64,000 nucleotides of DNA from CAYOSF01 sp964406605 (GTDB lineage Bacteria > Chloroflexota > Dehalococcoidia > DSTF01 > RBG-16-68-14): contig CAYOSF010000016.1 of assembly GCA_964406605.1 (NCBI GenBank), positions 1-64,000 of the forward strand. The letters are read 5' to 3'. A program made the position numbers and the translations under genes. Each line of letters starts with the position of its first letter. The stretch's first letter is position 1. Positions 42,406-50,259 of this stretch are shown here, piece by piece. The notes under the pieces were generated by a model. The model was not told where the DNA came from, did not search any database, and saw nothing but the letters and a program-made list of their open reading frames with translations.

Positions 42406-42989
42406 GTGGTAAGCTATCGCTTCTGCCCGAACTGCGGAGCGGCGCCCCCGCCCCCCCCCGGGGCGGGGGCCGCCGGCGCGGGCGGGGGGCGCGGGGGCAC
42501 CCGGNNNNNNNNNNCCAAAACTGCGTCGCGCCGACCGTGCCACCCACGGTCGGCGGCAGAGAGCGAGAGGCCTGCGAGCGTTGCGACCGCGTCTACTACC
42601 ACAATCCCGTGGCAGCAGCGGCGGCGGTGCTACTCGACGGCAATCGCATCCTACTCGCCAGGAGAGCGAGCAGCCATTTCCGCGGCCGCTGGTACATCCC
42701 GGCCGGGTTCGTGGAGGCCGACGAGACGGTCGAAGCGGCGACCGTCCGGGAGGCCAAGGAGGAGACGGGCCTGGACGTCGAGATCGTCAGGCTCCTGGCG
42801 GCGCACTCAGGCTTCGAGGTACCGGGCCGGCCGGTGGTCGGGATTTATTTCCTCGTCCGGGCCACGGGAGGAAGCCTCCAGCCCGGAAGCGACGTAGACC
42901 AGCTTGAGTACTACCCCGTGGACGCAGTTCCGGACCTCCCGTTCGAGGGAGATCGGGTGGTCGTCGAGCTAGTTCGGAGCGGCCTGTAG
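42406..42989 (+). CDS. NUDIX hydrolase with N-terminal zinc ribbon, broken by scaffold gap
   Basis: Left of the gap the frame reads VVSYRFCPNCGA, half of a zinc ribbon. Right of it, in another frame, come CERCDRVYYHNP (second Cys pair) and a full Nudix box GFVEADETVEAATVREAKEE. The two flanks look like the same place read twice (CGAACTGCGGAGCG... and CAAAACTGCGTCGCG...), so the real gene probably lacks the C/G-rich insert and is intact at about 170-180 residues. Zinc-ribbon NUDIX proteins cleave NDP-X compounds (NUDT14/ADP-ribose- or NudC-like). The break is an assembly effect. Confidence 0.75.
42437..42514. other. Scaffold gap (10 N) with low-complexity C/G contig end
   Basis: Bases 42437-42504 are runs of C and G unlike any flanking sequence. 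They end in N at 42505-42514. This looks like a degraded read end. Confidence 0.85.
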
Positions 42990-43150
42990 GTTCGACTTGA
43001 GTTATGTCCCCTAGCCACAGCCGTTCGGTGGCTCCCAGGATCGGGAGGGGTGTACAATGGTCATGCTGACGGCAGACGGCATCGGGCGGCGAGACGCCGC
43101 TGTCGGGCAAGGAGGCGATCCACTCTTCTGAATCGGAGACAGGCAGCATC

Positions 43151-44440
43151 ATGATTCCCCGTTACTCCCGTCCGGAAATGGCCCAGATCTGGTCCGAGGA
43201 TGCGAAGTACGATTCGTGGCTTCGGGTAGAGATCGCAGTCTGCGAGGCCTGGGGCGAACAAGGCGTCATCCCCAAGGAGGCGGTCGAGAAGATCCGCCAC
43301 GCCAAGTACGACGCGGAACGAATCGCGGCGTACGAGGAAGAGATGCACCACGACATGAACGCCTTCATCCGTTCGGTCGCGGACAGCCTCGGTGAGGAGT
43401 CCCGCTTCGTCCACCTGGGCCTCACCTCCTACGACGTGGGGGACACGGCGCTGAGCATGCGGCTGGTCAAGGCGGCGGAGATCCTGGAGCGCGACGTAGC
43501 AGCGCTCATCGAGATGCTGGAGCGGCGCGCCGTCGAGTTCAAGGACACGCTGTGCATGGGGCGCACCCACGGCGTCCACGCGGAACCGATCACGTTCGGC
43601 CTGAAGCTGGCCAACTGGCTGGACGAGATGCGCCGCAACGCCCGCAGGCTTGCGGACGCAAAGGCCAACGTGGCCGTCGGGAAGGTTAGCGGCGCCGTGG
43701 GAAGCCACGCGACGGTGCCGCCGTCGCTGGAGGAGTTCGTGTGCGAGCGCCTCGGCCTGGCCGTCGATCCGGTGAGCACCCAGGTCATCAGCCGGGACCG
43801 GCACGCGCACCTCATCGCCACGCTGGCGGTGATCGGGGCGTCGCTGGACCGGTTCGCCACTGAGATCCGGCATCTTCAGCGCACTGAGGTGCTGGAGGTT
43901 GAGGAACCGTTCGCGGCGGGCCAGACCGGGTCCAGCGCCATGCCCCACAAGCGCAACCCGGAGAAGGCGGAGCGGGTCTGCGGCCTTGCGCGGGTGCTGC
44001 GCGGACACGCGGTGACGGCGCTCGAGAACGTTGCGCTCTGGCATGAGCGCGACATCTCGCACTCGTCCACGGAACGGATCATCCTGCCGGACGCCTTCCT
44101 CGCGCTCGACTACATGCTGGACCTCTTCACGATGATCGTGAGAGGACTCCTCGTGTACCCGGAGCGCATGCGCGAGAACGTGGAGGCGAGCTACGGACTG
44201 TGCTTCTCACAACGGGTGCTGCTCGCGTTGATCGAGAAGGGCCTCTCGCGGCAAGGCGCATACAAGCTGGTCCAGCGCAACGCCATGGTGTCGTGGAAGG
44301 AGCGGCGGGCGTTCCGCGACCTGCTGGAGGCCGACGCTGAGGTCGCGAAGCACCTGTCGCCGGCGGAGCTGAGCGAGCTGTTTGACTACGACTACTACAC
44401 GCGCTACGTGAACGAGAGCTTTGGGAGACTCGGCCTGTGA
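43151..44440 (+). CDS. purB: Adenylosuccinate lyase PurB
   Basis: 429 residues. The fumarase-superfamily signature GSSAMPHKRNPEKAE (about 257-271) holds the mobile-loop serine. Catalytic His regions are MGRTHGVHAEP and SGAVGSHAT. The protein begins MIPRYSRPEMAQIWSEDAKY as in bacterial PurB. It acts twice, cleaving SAICAR to AICAR and adenylosuccinate to AMP. A TGTACAAT -10-like sequence lies at 43051-43058. The stop overlaps the next gene by four bases (ATGA). Confidence 0.96.
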   Translation: MIPRYSRPEMAQIWSEDAKYDSWLRVEIAVCEAWGEQGVIPKEAVEKIRHAKYDAERIAAYEEEMHHDMNAFIRSVADSLGEESRFVHLGLTSYDVGDTALSMRLVKAAEILERDVAALIEMLERRAVEFKDTLCMGRTHGVHAEPITFGLKLANWLDEMRRNARRLADAKANVAVGKVSGAVGSHATVPPSLEEFVCERLGLAVDPVSTQVISRDRHAHLIATLAVIGASLDRFATEIRHLQRTEVLEVEEPFAAGQTGSSAMPHKRNPEKAERVCGLARVLRGHAVTALENVALWHERDISHSSTERIILPDAFLALDYMLDLFTMIVRGLLVYPERMRENVEASYGLCFSQRVLLALIEKGLSRQGAYKLVQRNAMVSWKERRAFRDLLEADAEVAKHLSPAELSELFDYDYYTRYVNESFGRLGL

Positions 44441-45168
44441 TGACGGAGGAGCGGGTCGCGCTTGCGCAGCGGCGCGACCTCGGCCAGATCGTCGACAGCG
44501 CCGCTACTCTCTATCTCCAGAACGGCGGACCGCTGTTGAGCATCGCGGCGGTGGTCATCCCGCTCGGCATCGCGAGCCCGGTGCTGCAAGATACGATGGA
44601 GCCTTCGGTGGCCTTCTACGTCATCCTGGCGGCGCTCGGTATCCTGCAGGCCGCCGTAACGCTCATAGCCTCCGCCGCCCTGATCACGGCTCTCGCCGAC
44701 ATCGATGCCGGCCGGCCCGCGGAGTTCTCCCGCTGCTACGACGTCGCGTTCGACCGATTCTGGACGCTGGCCGGTGGCATACTACGAGCGGCGTTCCACA
44801 TCGTGCTCTTGGCCATTACCATCATCGGCATCCCTTGGGCTATCCAGAGGATGGTGCGCTGGCAGTTCATCGAGCAGACGGTGATCCTCGACCGGACGAG
44901 CGCCAGAGCGGCGCTCGCCTACAGTGCGGATGCGGTCAACGGGAGTTGGTGGCGGACACTGGGGGTCACCCTCGCGATCTTCATCATAGTCGGCGTGCCG
45001 AGCGCCGTAGTCACCGCCATCTTCCTCCTCGCACCAGTCGTCGTTTCGGCCACGGCAGGCGCTGCCGTGAGCGCCGTGCTGCTGCCGTTCCAAGTGACGG
45101 CGATGACCCTCCTGTACCTGGATCTGAAGACGAGAAAGGAGTCCGATGTCACCACCAGTCTTGCTTGA
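44437..45168 (+). CDS. Multi-pass membrane protein of unknown function
   Basis: 243 residues with about five to six hydrophobic helices (about 33-50, 60-85, 107-127, 166-190 and 200-220). Its course (RDLGQIVDSAATLYLQNGG at the start, IGIPWAIQRMVRW in the middle) resembles the DUF975/glycerophosphodiesterase membrane-domain group. It overlaps purB by 4 bases and purC by 23, so it is translationally coupled inside the purine run. A link to purine metabolism is unproven. Confidence 0.7.
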   Translation: MMTEERVALAQRRDLGQIVDSAATLYLQNGGPLLSIAAVVIPLGIASPVLQDTMEPSVAFYVILAALGILQAAVTLIASAALITALADIDAGRPAEFSRCYDVAFDRFWTLAGGILRAAFHIVLLAITIIGIPWAIQRMVRWQFIEQTVILDRTSARAALAYSADAVNGSWWRTLGVTLAIFIIVGVPSAVVTAIFLLAPVVVSATAGAAVSAVLLPFQVTAMTLLYLDLKTRKESDVTTSLA

Positions 45169-46039
45169 GACCCCGCTTCCGGAACTCGCCCACCGAGGCA
45201 AGGTGCGCGATATTCACGACCTGGGCGACCGCTTACTTATCATTGCCACCGACCGCATCTCCGCGTTCGACGTGGTGCTGCCCAACGGCATCATCGGGAA
45301 GGGCGCTGTGCTCACCCAGCTCTCCGCCTTCTGGTTCCAGAAGACAGCGTCGGTCGTGCCCAACCACTTCATCCGCCTGGCAGACGGCACGCCGGAGGAC
45401 GACCTGCCGTTCGAGGTCCCACCAGACCTGGTCGGCAGAAGCATGATCGTGCACAAGGCCGAGCGGCTGCCGATAGAGTGCGTCGTGCGCGGATACATGG
45501 CCGGCTCCGCGTGGGTCGAGTACCTGGAGCACGGCACCGTCTGCGGCGTGGCCATGCCCGCCGGCATTCAGGAGAGCGAACGCTTCCCGGAGCCGATCTT
45601 CACCCCGACGACCAAGGCCGAAGAGGGCCACGACGAGAGCCTGTCCTCGCAGGAGGTGGCGGATCTGGTCGGCGCGGAGGTAGCGAACGCCATCAGCACA
45701 CGCGCCCTTGCTATCTACCGCTACGGTGCGGACCTCGCGCGCGAGCGCGGCATCATCATCGCGGATACGAAGTTCGAGTTCGGGCTGCTGGACGGCGAGC
45801 CGATCGTGATCGACGAGATGATGACGCCGGACTCCAGCCGCTTCTGGGACGTCGAGAACTACGCGGCCGGCCAGCACCAGGAGGCCTTCGACAAGCAGTT
45901 CGTTCGCGACTGGCTACTCACGTTGGACTGGGACCGCACGTACCCCGGGCCGGAGCTGCCGACGAACGTCGTCGAGGAGACGTCGCGCATCTACCAGGAG
46001 GTGTACCGGCGCCTGACCGGGGAGGAAGTGCGGCTGTAG
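45146..46039 (+). CDS. purC: SAICAR synthetase PurC
   Basis: 297 residues. The N-terminus has GKVRDIHDLGDRLLIIATDR, followed by the SAICAR signatures PIECVVRGYMAGSAW and LIDTKFEFG-like IADTKFEFGLLDG, and DEMMTPDSSRFW. It joins aspartate to CAIR using ATP. It follows AGGAG with the start inside the membrane-protein gene. The fungal-like longer form (about 300 residues) is seen here rather than the 240-residue enterobacterial form. Confidence 0.95.
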   Translation: MSPPVLLETPLPELAHRGKVRDIHDLGDRLLIIATDRISAFDVVLPNGIIGKGAVLTQLSAFWFQKTASVVPNHFIRLADGTPEDDLPFEVPPDLVGRSMIVHKAERLPIECVVRGYMAGSAWVEYLEHGTVCGVAMPAGIQESERFPEPIFTPTTKAEEGHDESLSSQEVADLVGAEVANAISTRALAIYRYGADLARERGIIIADTKFEFGLLDGEPIVIDEMMTPDSSRFWDVENYAAGQHQEAFDKQFVRDWLLTLDWDRTYPGPELPTNVVEETSRIYQEVYRRLTGEEVRL

Positions 46040-46296
46040 TGTTCCTCGCCCGCGTCTACGTCACGCTCAAGCCGACGGTGAACGACCCGCAAGGACTCAC
46101 CATCCGCGGCGGGCTCCACTCGTTAGGTTTCGACTCCGTAGAGAGCGTGCGGGCCGGCAAGTACCTCGAGATCCGCCTCGATGGGGAAGACCGGGCTGGG
46201 GCGGAGGCGCAGGTGACGGAGATGTGCCGCAAGCTGCTCGCCAACCCGGTGATCGAGGACTTCCGGTTCCAGATCGAGGAAGCGGACGGCGGTTAG
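46039..46296 (+). CDS. purS: FGAM synthetase small subunit PurS
   Basis: 85 residues from GTG 46039, overlapping the purC stop. Family pattern: VYVTLKPTVNDPQGLTIRGG (about 5-24), LGFDSVESVRAGKYLEIRL and MCRKLLANPVIEDF. PurS dimers hold PurQ and PurL together in the step from FGAR to FGAM. The partners normally follow directly but here the next gene is hisB on the other strand, so purQ and purL must be elsewhere. Confidence 0.93.
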   Translation: MFLARVYVTLKPTVNDPQGLTIRGGLHSLGFDSVESVRAGKYLEIRLDGEDRAGAEAQVTEMCRKLLANPVIEDFRFQIEEADGG

Positions 46297-46335
46297 CGCC
46301 CGGTCACTTCGACCTCGGCGCGCAGGGCTGCGTCG

Positions 46336-46938
46336 TTACGCCCTCAGCTTGCCCTTGGTGCTGGGTGTGCGGCCTTCGCGGCGCGGCTCCAGGCGGCAAG
46401 CGGACCCCAGCGCGCGCCCCAGCGCCTTGAAGAGCGCCTCCGCCTTGTGGTGATCGTTCACGCCGGCCAGGACGCGCGCGTGCAGCGTGAGCTTGGCCTC
46501 GCTCGCCAACGACCAGAGGAAGTGACTCACCAAATCGGCCGGCAGCTCCCCCACCCGTTCCCCGGTCCAGGGGACATCAACCACGGCGTAGCCGCGCCCG
46601 CTGAGATCGACCGCGACTGAGGCGAGCGCCTCGTCCAGAGGCACCGTAGCATCCGCCATGCGGGCGATGCCCTGCCTCTTGCCTAGGGCGTCATCGAGCG
46701 CCCGGCCCAGCGCCAACCCGACATCCTCCACGGTGTGGTGCTGGTCGGTCGCGAGGTCGCCCTTGGCATTGATGGTTATGTCAATTAAGCCATGGCGCGC
46801 TACCTGGTCCAGGAGATGGTCCAGCATGCCGATGCCGGTGTCTATCTTCGCGTCTCCCCTACCGTCCAGGTTCACCTGCACCCGGATCTGAGTCTCTCCC
46901 GTCTCCCGGCTGACGCTGGCACGGCGTCTAGCGGCCAC
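46336..46938 (-). CDS. hisB: Imidazoleglycerol-phosphate dehydratase HisB
   Basis: 200 residues. Signatures DTGIGMLDHLLDQVARHG and DQHHTVEDVGLALGRAL (first metal site) and FLWSLASEAKLTLHARVLAG, then NDHHKAEALFKALGRAL (second). It lacks the phosphatase domain of the enteric bifunctional enzyme. It removes water from IGP to give imidazole-acetol phosphate. Last gene of the minus-strand his operon; overlaps hisC by 11 bases. Confidence 0.96.
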   Translation of the reverse strand: MAARRRASVSRETGETQIRVQVNLDGRGDAKIDTGIGMLDHLLDQVARHGLIDITINAKGDLATDQHHTVEDVGLALGRALDDALGKRQGIARMADATVPLDEALASVAVDLSGRGYAVVDVPWTGERVGELPADLVSHFLWSLASEAKLTLHARVLAGVNDHHKAEALFKALGRALGSACRLEPRREGRTPSTKGKLRA

Positions 46939-48061
46939 GGCTCCCTCCTATCTCACGCAGCGCCTCCTCGAGGCGGTCCGTGTCTTCCGGCAATCCGACG
47001 CTGATGCGGATGCAGTCCCGCAGGCGCTCACTATCGAAGTAGCGGGCGAAGATCCCGTGCTTGGCCAGCAGATCGCGCATCTCACGTCCGTCCAGCCTGC
47101 CCTTCTCATGTAGGCCGGGCTTCAGCCTGGCGAGCAGGAAATTCGCCCGTGACGGATAGACCTCCAGCCATCCGAATGCCTCCAACATCCGCCGCATCCG
47201 CTCACGCTCCTGGACGATGGTCCGCACCCGCTCCATGAGCACGTCTCGGTCCTCCAACGATGCCAGCATGGCCACCTCGGCCGCAACATTGGGCGTGTAC
47301 GGCGGCTTGATGTGCATCAGCACCCGGGCCAGGGCCGGCGCCATGATACCATAGCCCGCGCGCAGGCCGGCCAGGCCCGCCCACTTGCTGAACGTGCGGA
47401 GCACGACCATGTTCTCCCGTCCCGGCACGAGCGGCGCGAAGCTCCCCCCGCTGAACTCGACGTACGCCTCGTCAACAACGACCAGCAGGCCTGTCTCGAG
47501 CAAGCCGTCCAGCTCCTTCCTGTTCAGCGGATTGCCGGTCGGGTTGTTGGGCGACGCGACGAACACCGCCTTCGCCTCAGGCGCGGCCGCCCTCGCGGCT
47601 TCTATGTCCACCGAGAAGTCGCCGGCCCTGGGCACCTCGATGAGCCGTCCACCGGCCACACCTGTCGAGAAGGCGTACATGCCGAAGGTGGGCGGGCAAA
47701 CGATGATAGCCTGGCCCGGGTCGATGACGGCGCGCAGCAGCAGGTCGATCAGTTCATCGCTGCCGGCGCCGGCCACGATGTGCTCCGGCGCTGCGCCCAC
47801 GTACTCGGCGAGGGCGGACCGGAGGCGGCGCTGCATGGGATCGGGGTAGCGGTGGTAGCCGTCGAACTCGCGCAGCGCCTCCAGGGCGCGGGGAGAAGGC
47901 CCGTACGGGTTCTCGTTCCCGTCCAGCTTCGCAATCCGGCCGGCCGGGATGCCCAACTGCTCGGCCAGCAGATCGCTGGGCTCGATCGGCTCGTAGCCCA
48001 GCATCTCCCGGATGTCGGGCCGGACGAACTCAAGAATGCCGGCGGCGGGTTCCGATACCAT
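46928..48061 (-). CDS. hisC: Histidinol-phosphate aminotransferase HisC
   Basis: 377 residues from ATG 48061 (GAGGGA just upstream). PLP-enzyme fold I motifs: KLDGNENPYGPSP, GAGSDELIDLLLR, SPNNPTGNP, VVDEAYVEFSG, and the PLP lysine in RTFSKWAGLAGLRAGY. It moves an amino group from glutamate to imidazole-acetol phosphate. It lies between hisD and hisB in the operon. Confidence 0.95.
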   Translation of the reverse strand: MVSEPAAGILEFVRPDIREMLGYEPIEPSDLLAEQLGIPAGRIAKLDGNENPYGPSPRALEALREFDGYHRYPDPMQRRLRSALAEYVGAAPEHIVAGAGSDELIDLLLRAVIDPGQAIIVCPPTFGMYAFSTGVAGGRLIEVPRAGDFSVDIEAARAAAPEAKAVFVASPNNPTGNPLNRKELDGLLETGLLVVVDEAYVEFSGGSFAPLVPGRENMVVLRTFSKWAGLAGLRAGYGIMAPALARVLMHIKPPYTPNVAAEVAMLASLEDRDVLMERVRTIVQERERMRRMLEAFGWLEVYPSRANFLLARLKPGLHEKGRLDGREMRDLLAKHGIFARYFDSERLRDCIRISVGLPEDTDRLEEALREIGGSRGR

Positions 48062-48178
48062 CGCTCCCTCAGGCCGCCCTCGTCTGGACACGTGGGGGGC
48101 CGCGCTCAGAATCCCAGTATACCCGAAGGTCATCTCGAGCGAAGAGTGTGGCCTGGACTCCGAAAGGTACGGAGGAGG

Positions 48179-49507
48179 CTAGCCGCCGCGGTCCAGCCGC
48201 AGCTCGATGCTGCGGGCGTGCGCGGTGAAGCCCTCGGCGCGGGCGATTTGGGCGGTCGCCGGGCCGAGCTCCGCCAGCGCCGACTCGTCCACGGCCACGA
48301 CGCTGGTGACCTTCAAGAAGTCCTGTACACCCAGCGGCGAGGCGAACCGGGCCGTGCCCATCGTCGGCATGACGTGGCTGGGGCCGGCGGTGTAGTCGCC
48401 CAACGTCTCCGGCGACCCCTCGCCGACGAAGACGCCCCCCGCGTTGCGCACCTCGGCCACCCACTGGTCGGCGTCCTTCACCGCCAGACACAGGTGCTCC
48501 GGGGCGAACTCGTTGGCCAGGACGATCGCCTCTTCGACCGAACCGACGACCACGACTCCGCCACGCGCTTCGAGAGAGGCACGGGCGATCTCCCGGCGCT
48601 CCAAGGTTGCGAGCTGTCGCTCCACCTCGTCCGCCACCCGGGCGGCCAGCTCACGAGAGGTAGCAATCATGATGGGCGTGGCCAGCTCGTCGTGTTCCGC
48701 CTGAGCCAGAACGTCGGCGGCGCAGAGAGCCGGGTCGGCGCTCTCGTCGGCCACGACGATCGTCTCGGTGGGGCCGTAGAGCGCATCGATCCCCACGTCG
48801 CCGAAGACCTCGCGCTTGGCGAGCGTGGTGAAGATGCTGCCCGCTCCGCAGACCTTGTCCACCCGAGGGACGGTCTCCGTCCCGTAGGCGAACGCGGCCA
48901 CGCCCTGGGCGCCGCTCATCCTGAACACCGCGTCCGCGCCGGCCATGTCAGCGGCGACGAGCTTGATCGGCGGCACCCGGCCATCGGGACGAGCGGGTGA
49001 GGCGATCAGCACCTCGTCGACTCCGGCGGCCCTGGCGGGCAGCGCCGTCATCAGGACCGACGACGGATAGACGCCCACGATGCCGGGCGCGTTGACCCCG
49101 ACCCGCGCCAGCGCGCTGACCTGCACGCCGACGCCCTCGCGACGGAAGCTCTGCATCGCGTGACGCCGCTGCTCTTCGTGAAACGACCGAATGCGCTCGG
49201 CGGAGAAGCGCAGCGCGTCGACGACGGACGGCTCGACCTCCTCGTAGGCCGCGCGAATCTCGTCTGAGCCAACCCGAAGCGTCGAGTACGATGTCCCGTC
49301 GAAGGCGTGACAGTACCGCAGGACGGCGACGTCGCCCTCCTCGCGCACGTCACGGAGGATACGACGTACCGCCTCCTCCACCGTCGCCGCCCCACCGACG
49401 GCCTCCCGGGTCCGCTGCCAGACGCTGTCCGGCAGCGCCGCCTCTCCGAGGGTCTGCCGCCGCAGCACAGTGCGACGGCCCTCCTCGGCGCCGACCACGA
49501 TCCTCAC
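48179..49507 (-). CDS. hisD: Histidinol dehydrogenase HisD
   Basis: 442 residues. The signature region reads VGVDALYGPTETIVVADESA-like and the metal-binding/catalytic part is GEGSPETLGDYTAGPSHVMP. The N-terminal part LRYCHAFDGTSYSTLRVG is also typical. It oxidises histidinol to histidine in two NAD-dependent steps. It overlaps the phospholipase-like gene by four bases upstream and is followed by hisC after a 117-base gap. Confidence 0.95.
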   Translation of the reverse strand: MRIVVGAEEGRRTVLRRQTLGEAALPDSVWQRTREAVGGAATVEEAVRRILRDVREEGDVAVLRYCHAFDGTSYSTLRVGSDEIRAAYEEVEPSVVDALRFSAERIRSFHEEQRRHAMQSFRREGVGVQVSALARVGVNAPGIVGVYPSSVLMTALPARAAGVDEVLIASPARPDGRVPPIKLVAADMAGADAVFRMSGAQGVAAFAYGTETVPRVDKVCGAGSIFTTLAKREVFGDVGIDALYGPTETIVVADESADPALCAADVLAQAEHDELATPIMIATSRELAARVADEVERQLATLERREIARASLEARGGVVVVGSVEEAIVLANEFAPEHLCLAVKDADQWVAEVRNAGGVFVGEGSPETLGDYTAGPSHVMPTMGTARFASPLGVQDFLKVTSVVAVDESALAELGPATAQIARAEGFTAHARSIELRLDRGG

Positions 49508-50256
49508 GCCAGGTACTCCCGGATCGCGGTCAGGGCCCGGCTACGCGACTTCTTCTGGAACACCGCGATCCGTTCCGGCGTCACCTCGCGGATCGCCTGG
49601 TCCAGGAGGTCTGGAACGTTGCGGAGAAAGTGGGCCAGGTCCTCCTCGGATTTCACGCCGTAGGCCCGCAGGTGGCGGCCGCCGATGATCTGGAACCGGT
49701 CCCAGTCCGTCGGGTTGAGCAGCAGGTTCGCGGAGATCTCCCGCCACCGCTTCAGCGCCTCATGGTCGACGAACCCGGTGATCGCCTCGACGCTCGTCGC
49801 GAGCAGATGGTTTCGGATCTCTTCCACGGCCTCCGGGTCTTCCCGCTCGTGCCTGTCCAGCTCGTACTGGAGGATGCGGTCCAGAAGATTGGCCAGCACA
49901 TCCCCCTTCAGCGGCGAGTACTTGCCGAAGCACGGCCGGTAGACATCTTCGATCCACTCCTCATCCATCTCGAGATGCGAGATGTAGCCGCAGAGGAAAG
50001 CGATGGTGCTGTCATTGAGACGGCTGGGCAGGGCAAGCTCCGGGTGCTCCTCGAAGACGCCTTGGACGCCGCTTTGTTCGTCGTAGTTGTTCAGATCGAA
50101 GAAGTGCGTGCGTTCACGGTCCCAACGGGTGAGCACCCGGATGTCAGGTGTGGTGGCGCCCAGATAGTACGCGCCCGGGTCCTCACGCAGGGACGAGTGG
50201 GCGATCCGGTCCGCCAGCTCCCGCACGAGGGTCATGTGCATGGTCAGCGGTGGCAT
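49504..50256 (-). CDS. Zinc-dependent phospholipase C-like protein
   Basis: 250 residues. The pattern of the S1/P1-phospholipase C fold is visible: DRIAHSSLR, AYYLGATTPDIRVLTR, RTHFFDLNN and CGYISHLEMDEEWIEDVY, giving His and Asp ligands for the three-zinc site. It has no signal peptide, so it is probably intracellular. It sits between hisG and hisD with a three-base gap and a four-base overlap, i.e. fully inside the his operon. A missing histidinol-phosphatase function is an attractive guess, because this fold includes phosphatases, but there is no direct evidence. Confidence 0.75.
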   Translation of the reverse strand: MPPLTMHMTLVRELADRIAHSSLREDPGAYYLGATTPDIRVLTRWDRERTHFFDLNNYDEQSGVQGVFEEHPELALPSRLNDSTIAFLCGYISHLEMDEEWIEDVYRPCFGKYSPLKGDVLANLLDRILQYELDRHEREDPEAVEEIRNHLLATSVEAITGFVDHEALKRWREISANLLLNPTDWDRFQIIGGRHLRAYGVKSEEDLAHFLRNVPDLLDQAIREVTPERIAVFQKKSRSRALTAIREYLA

Positions 50257-50259
50257 CCC

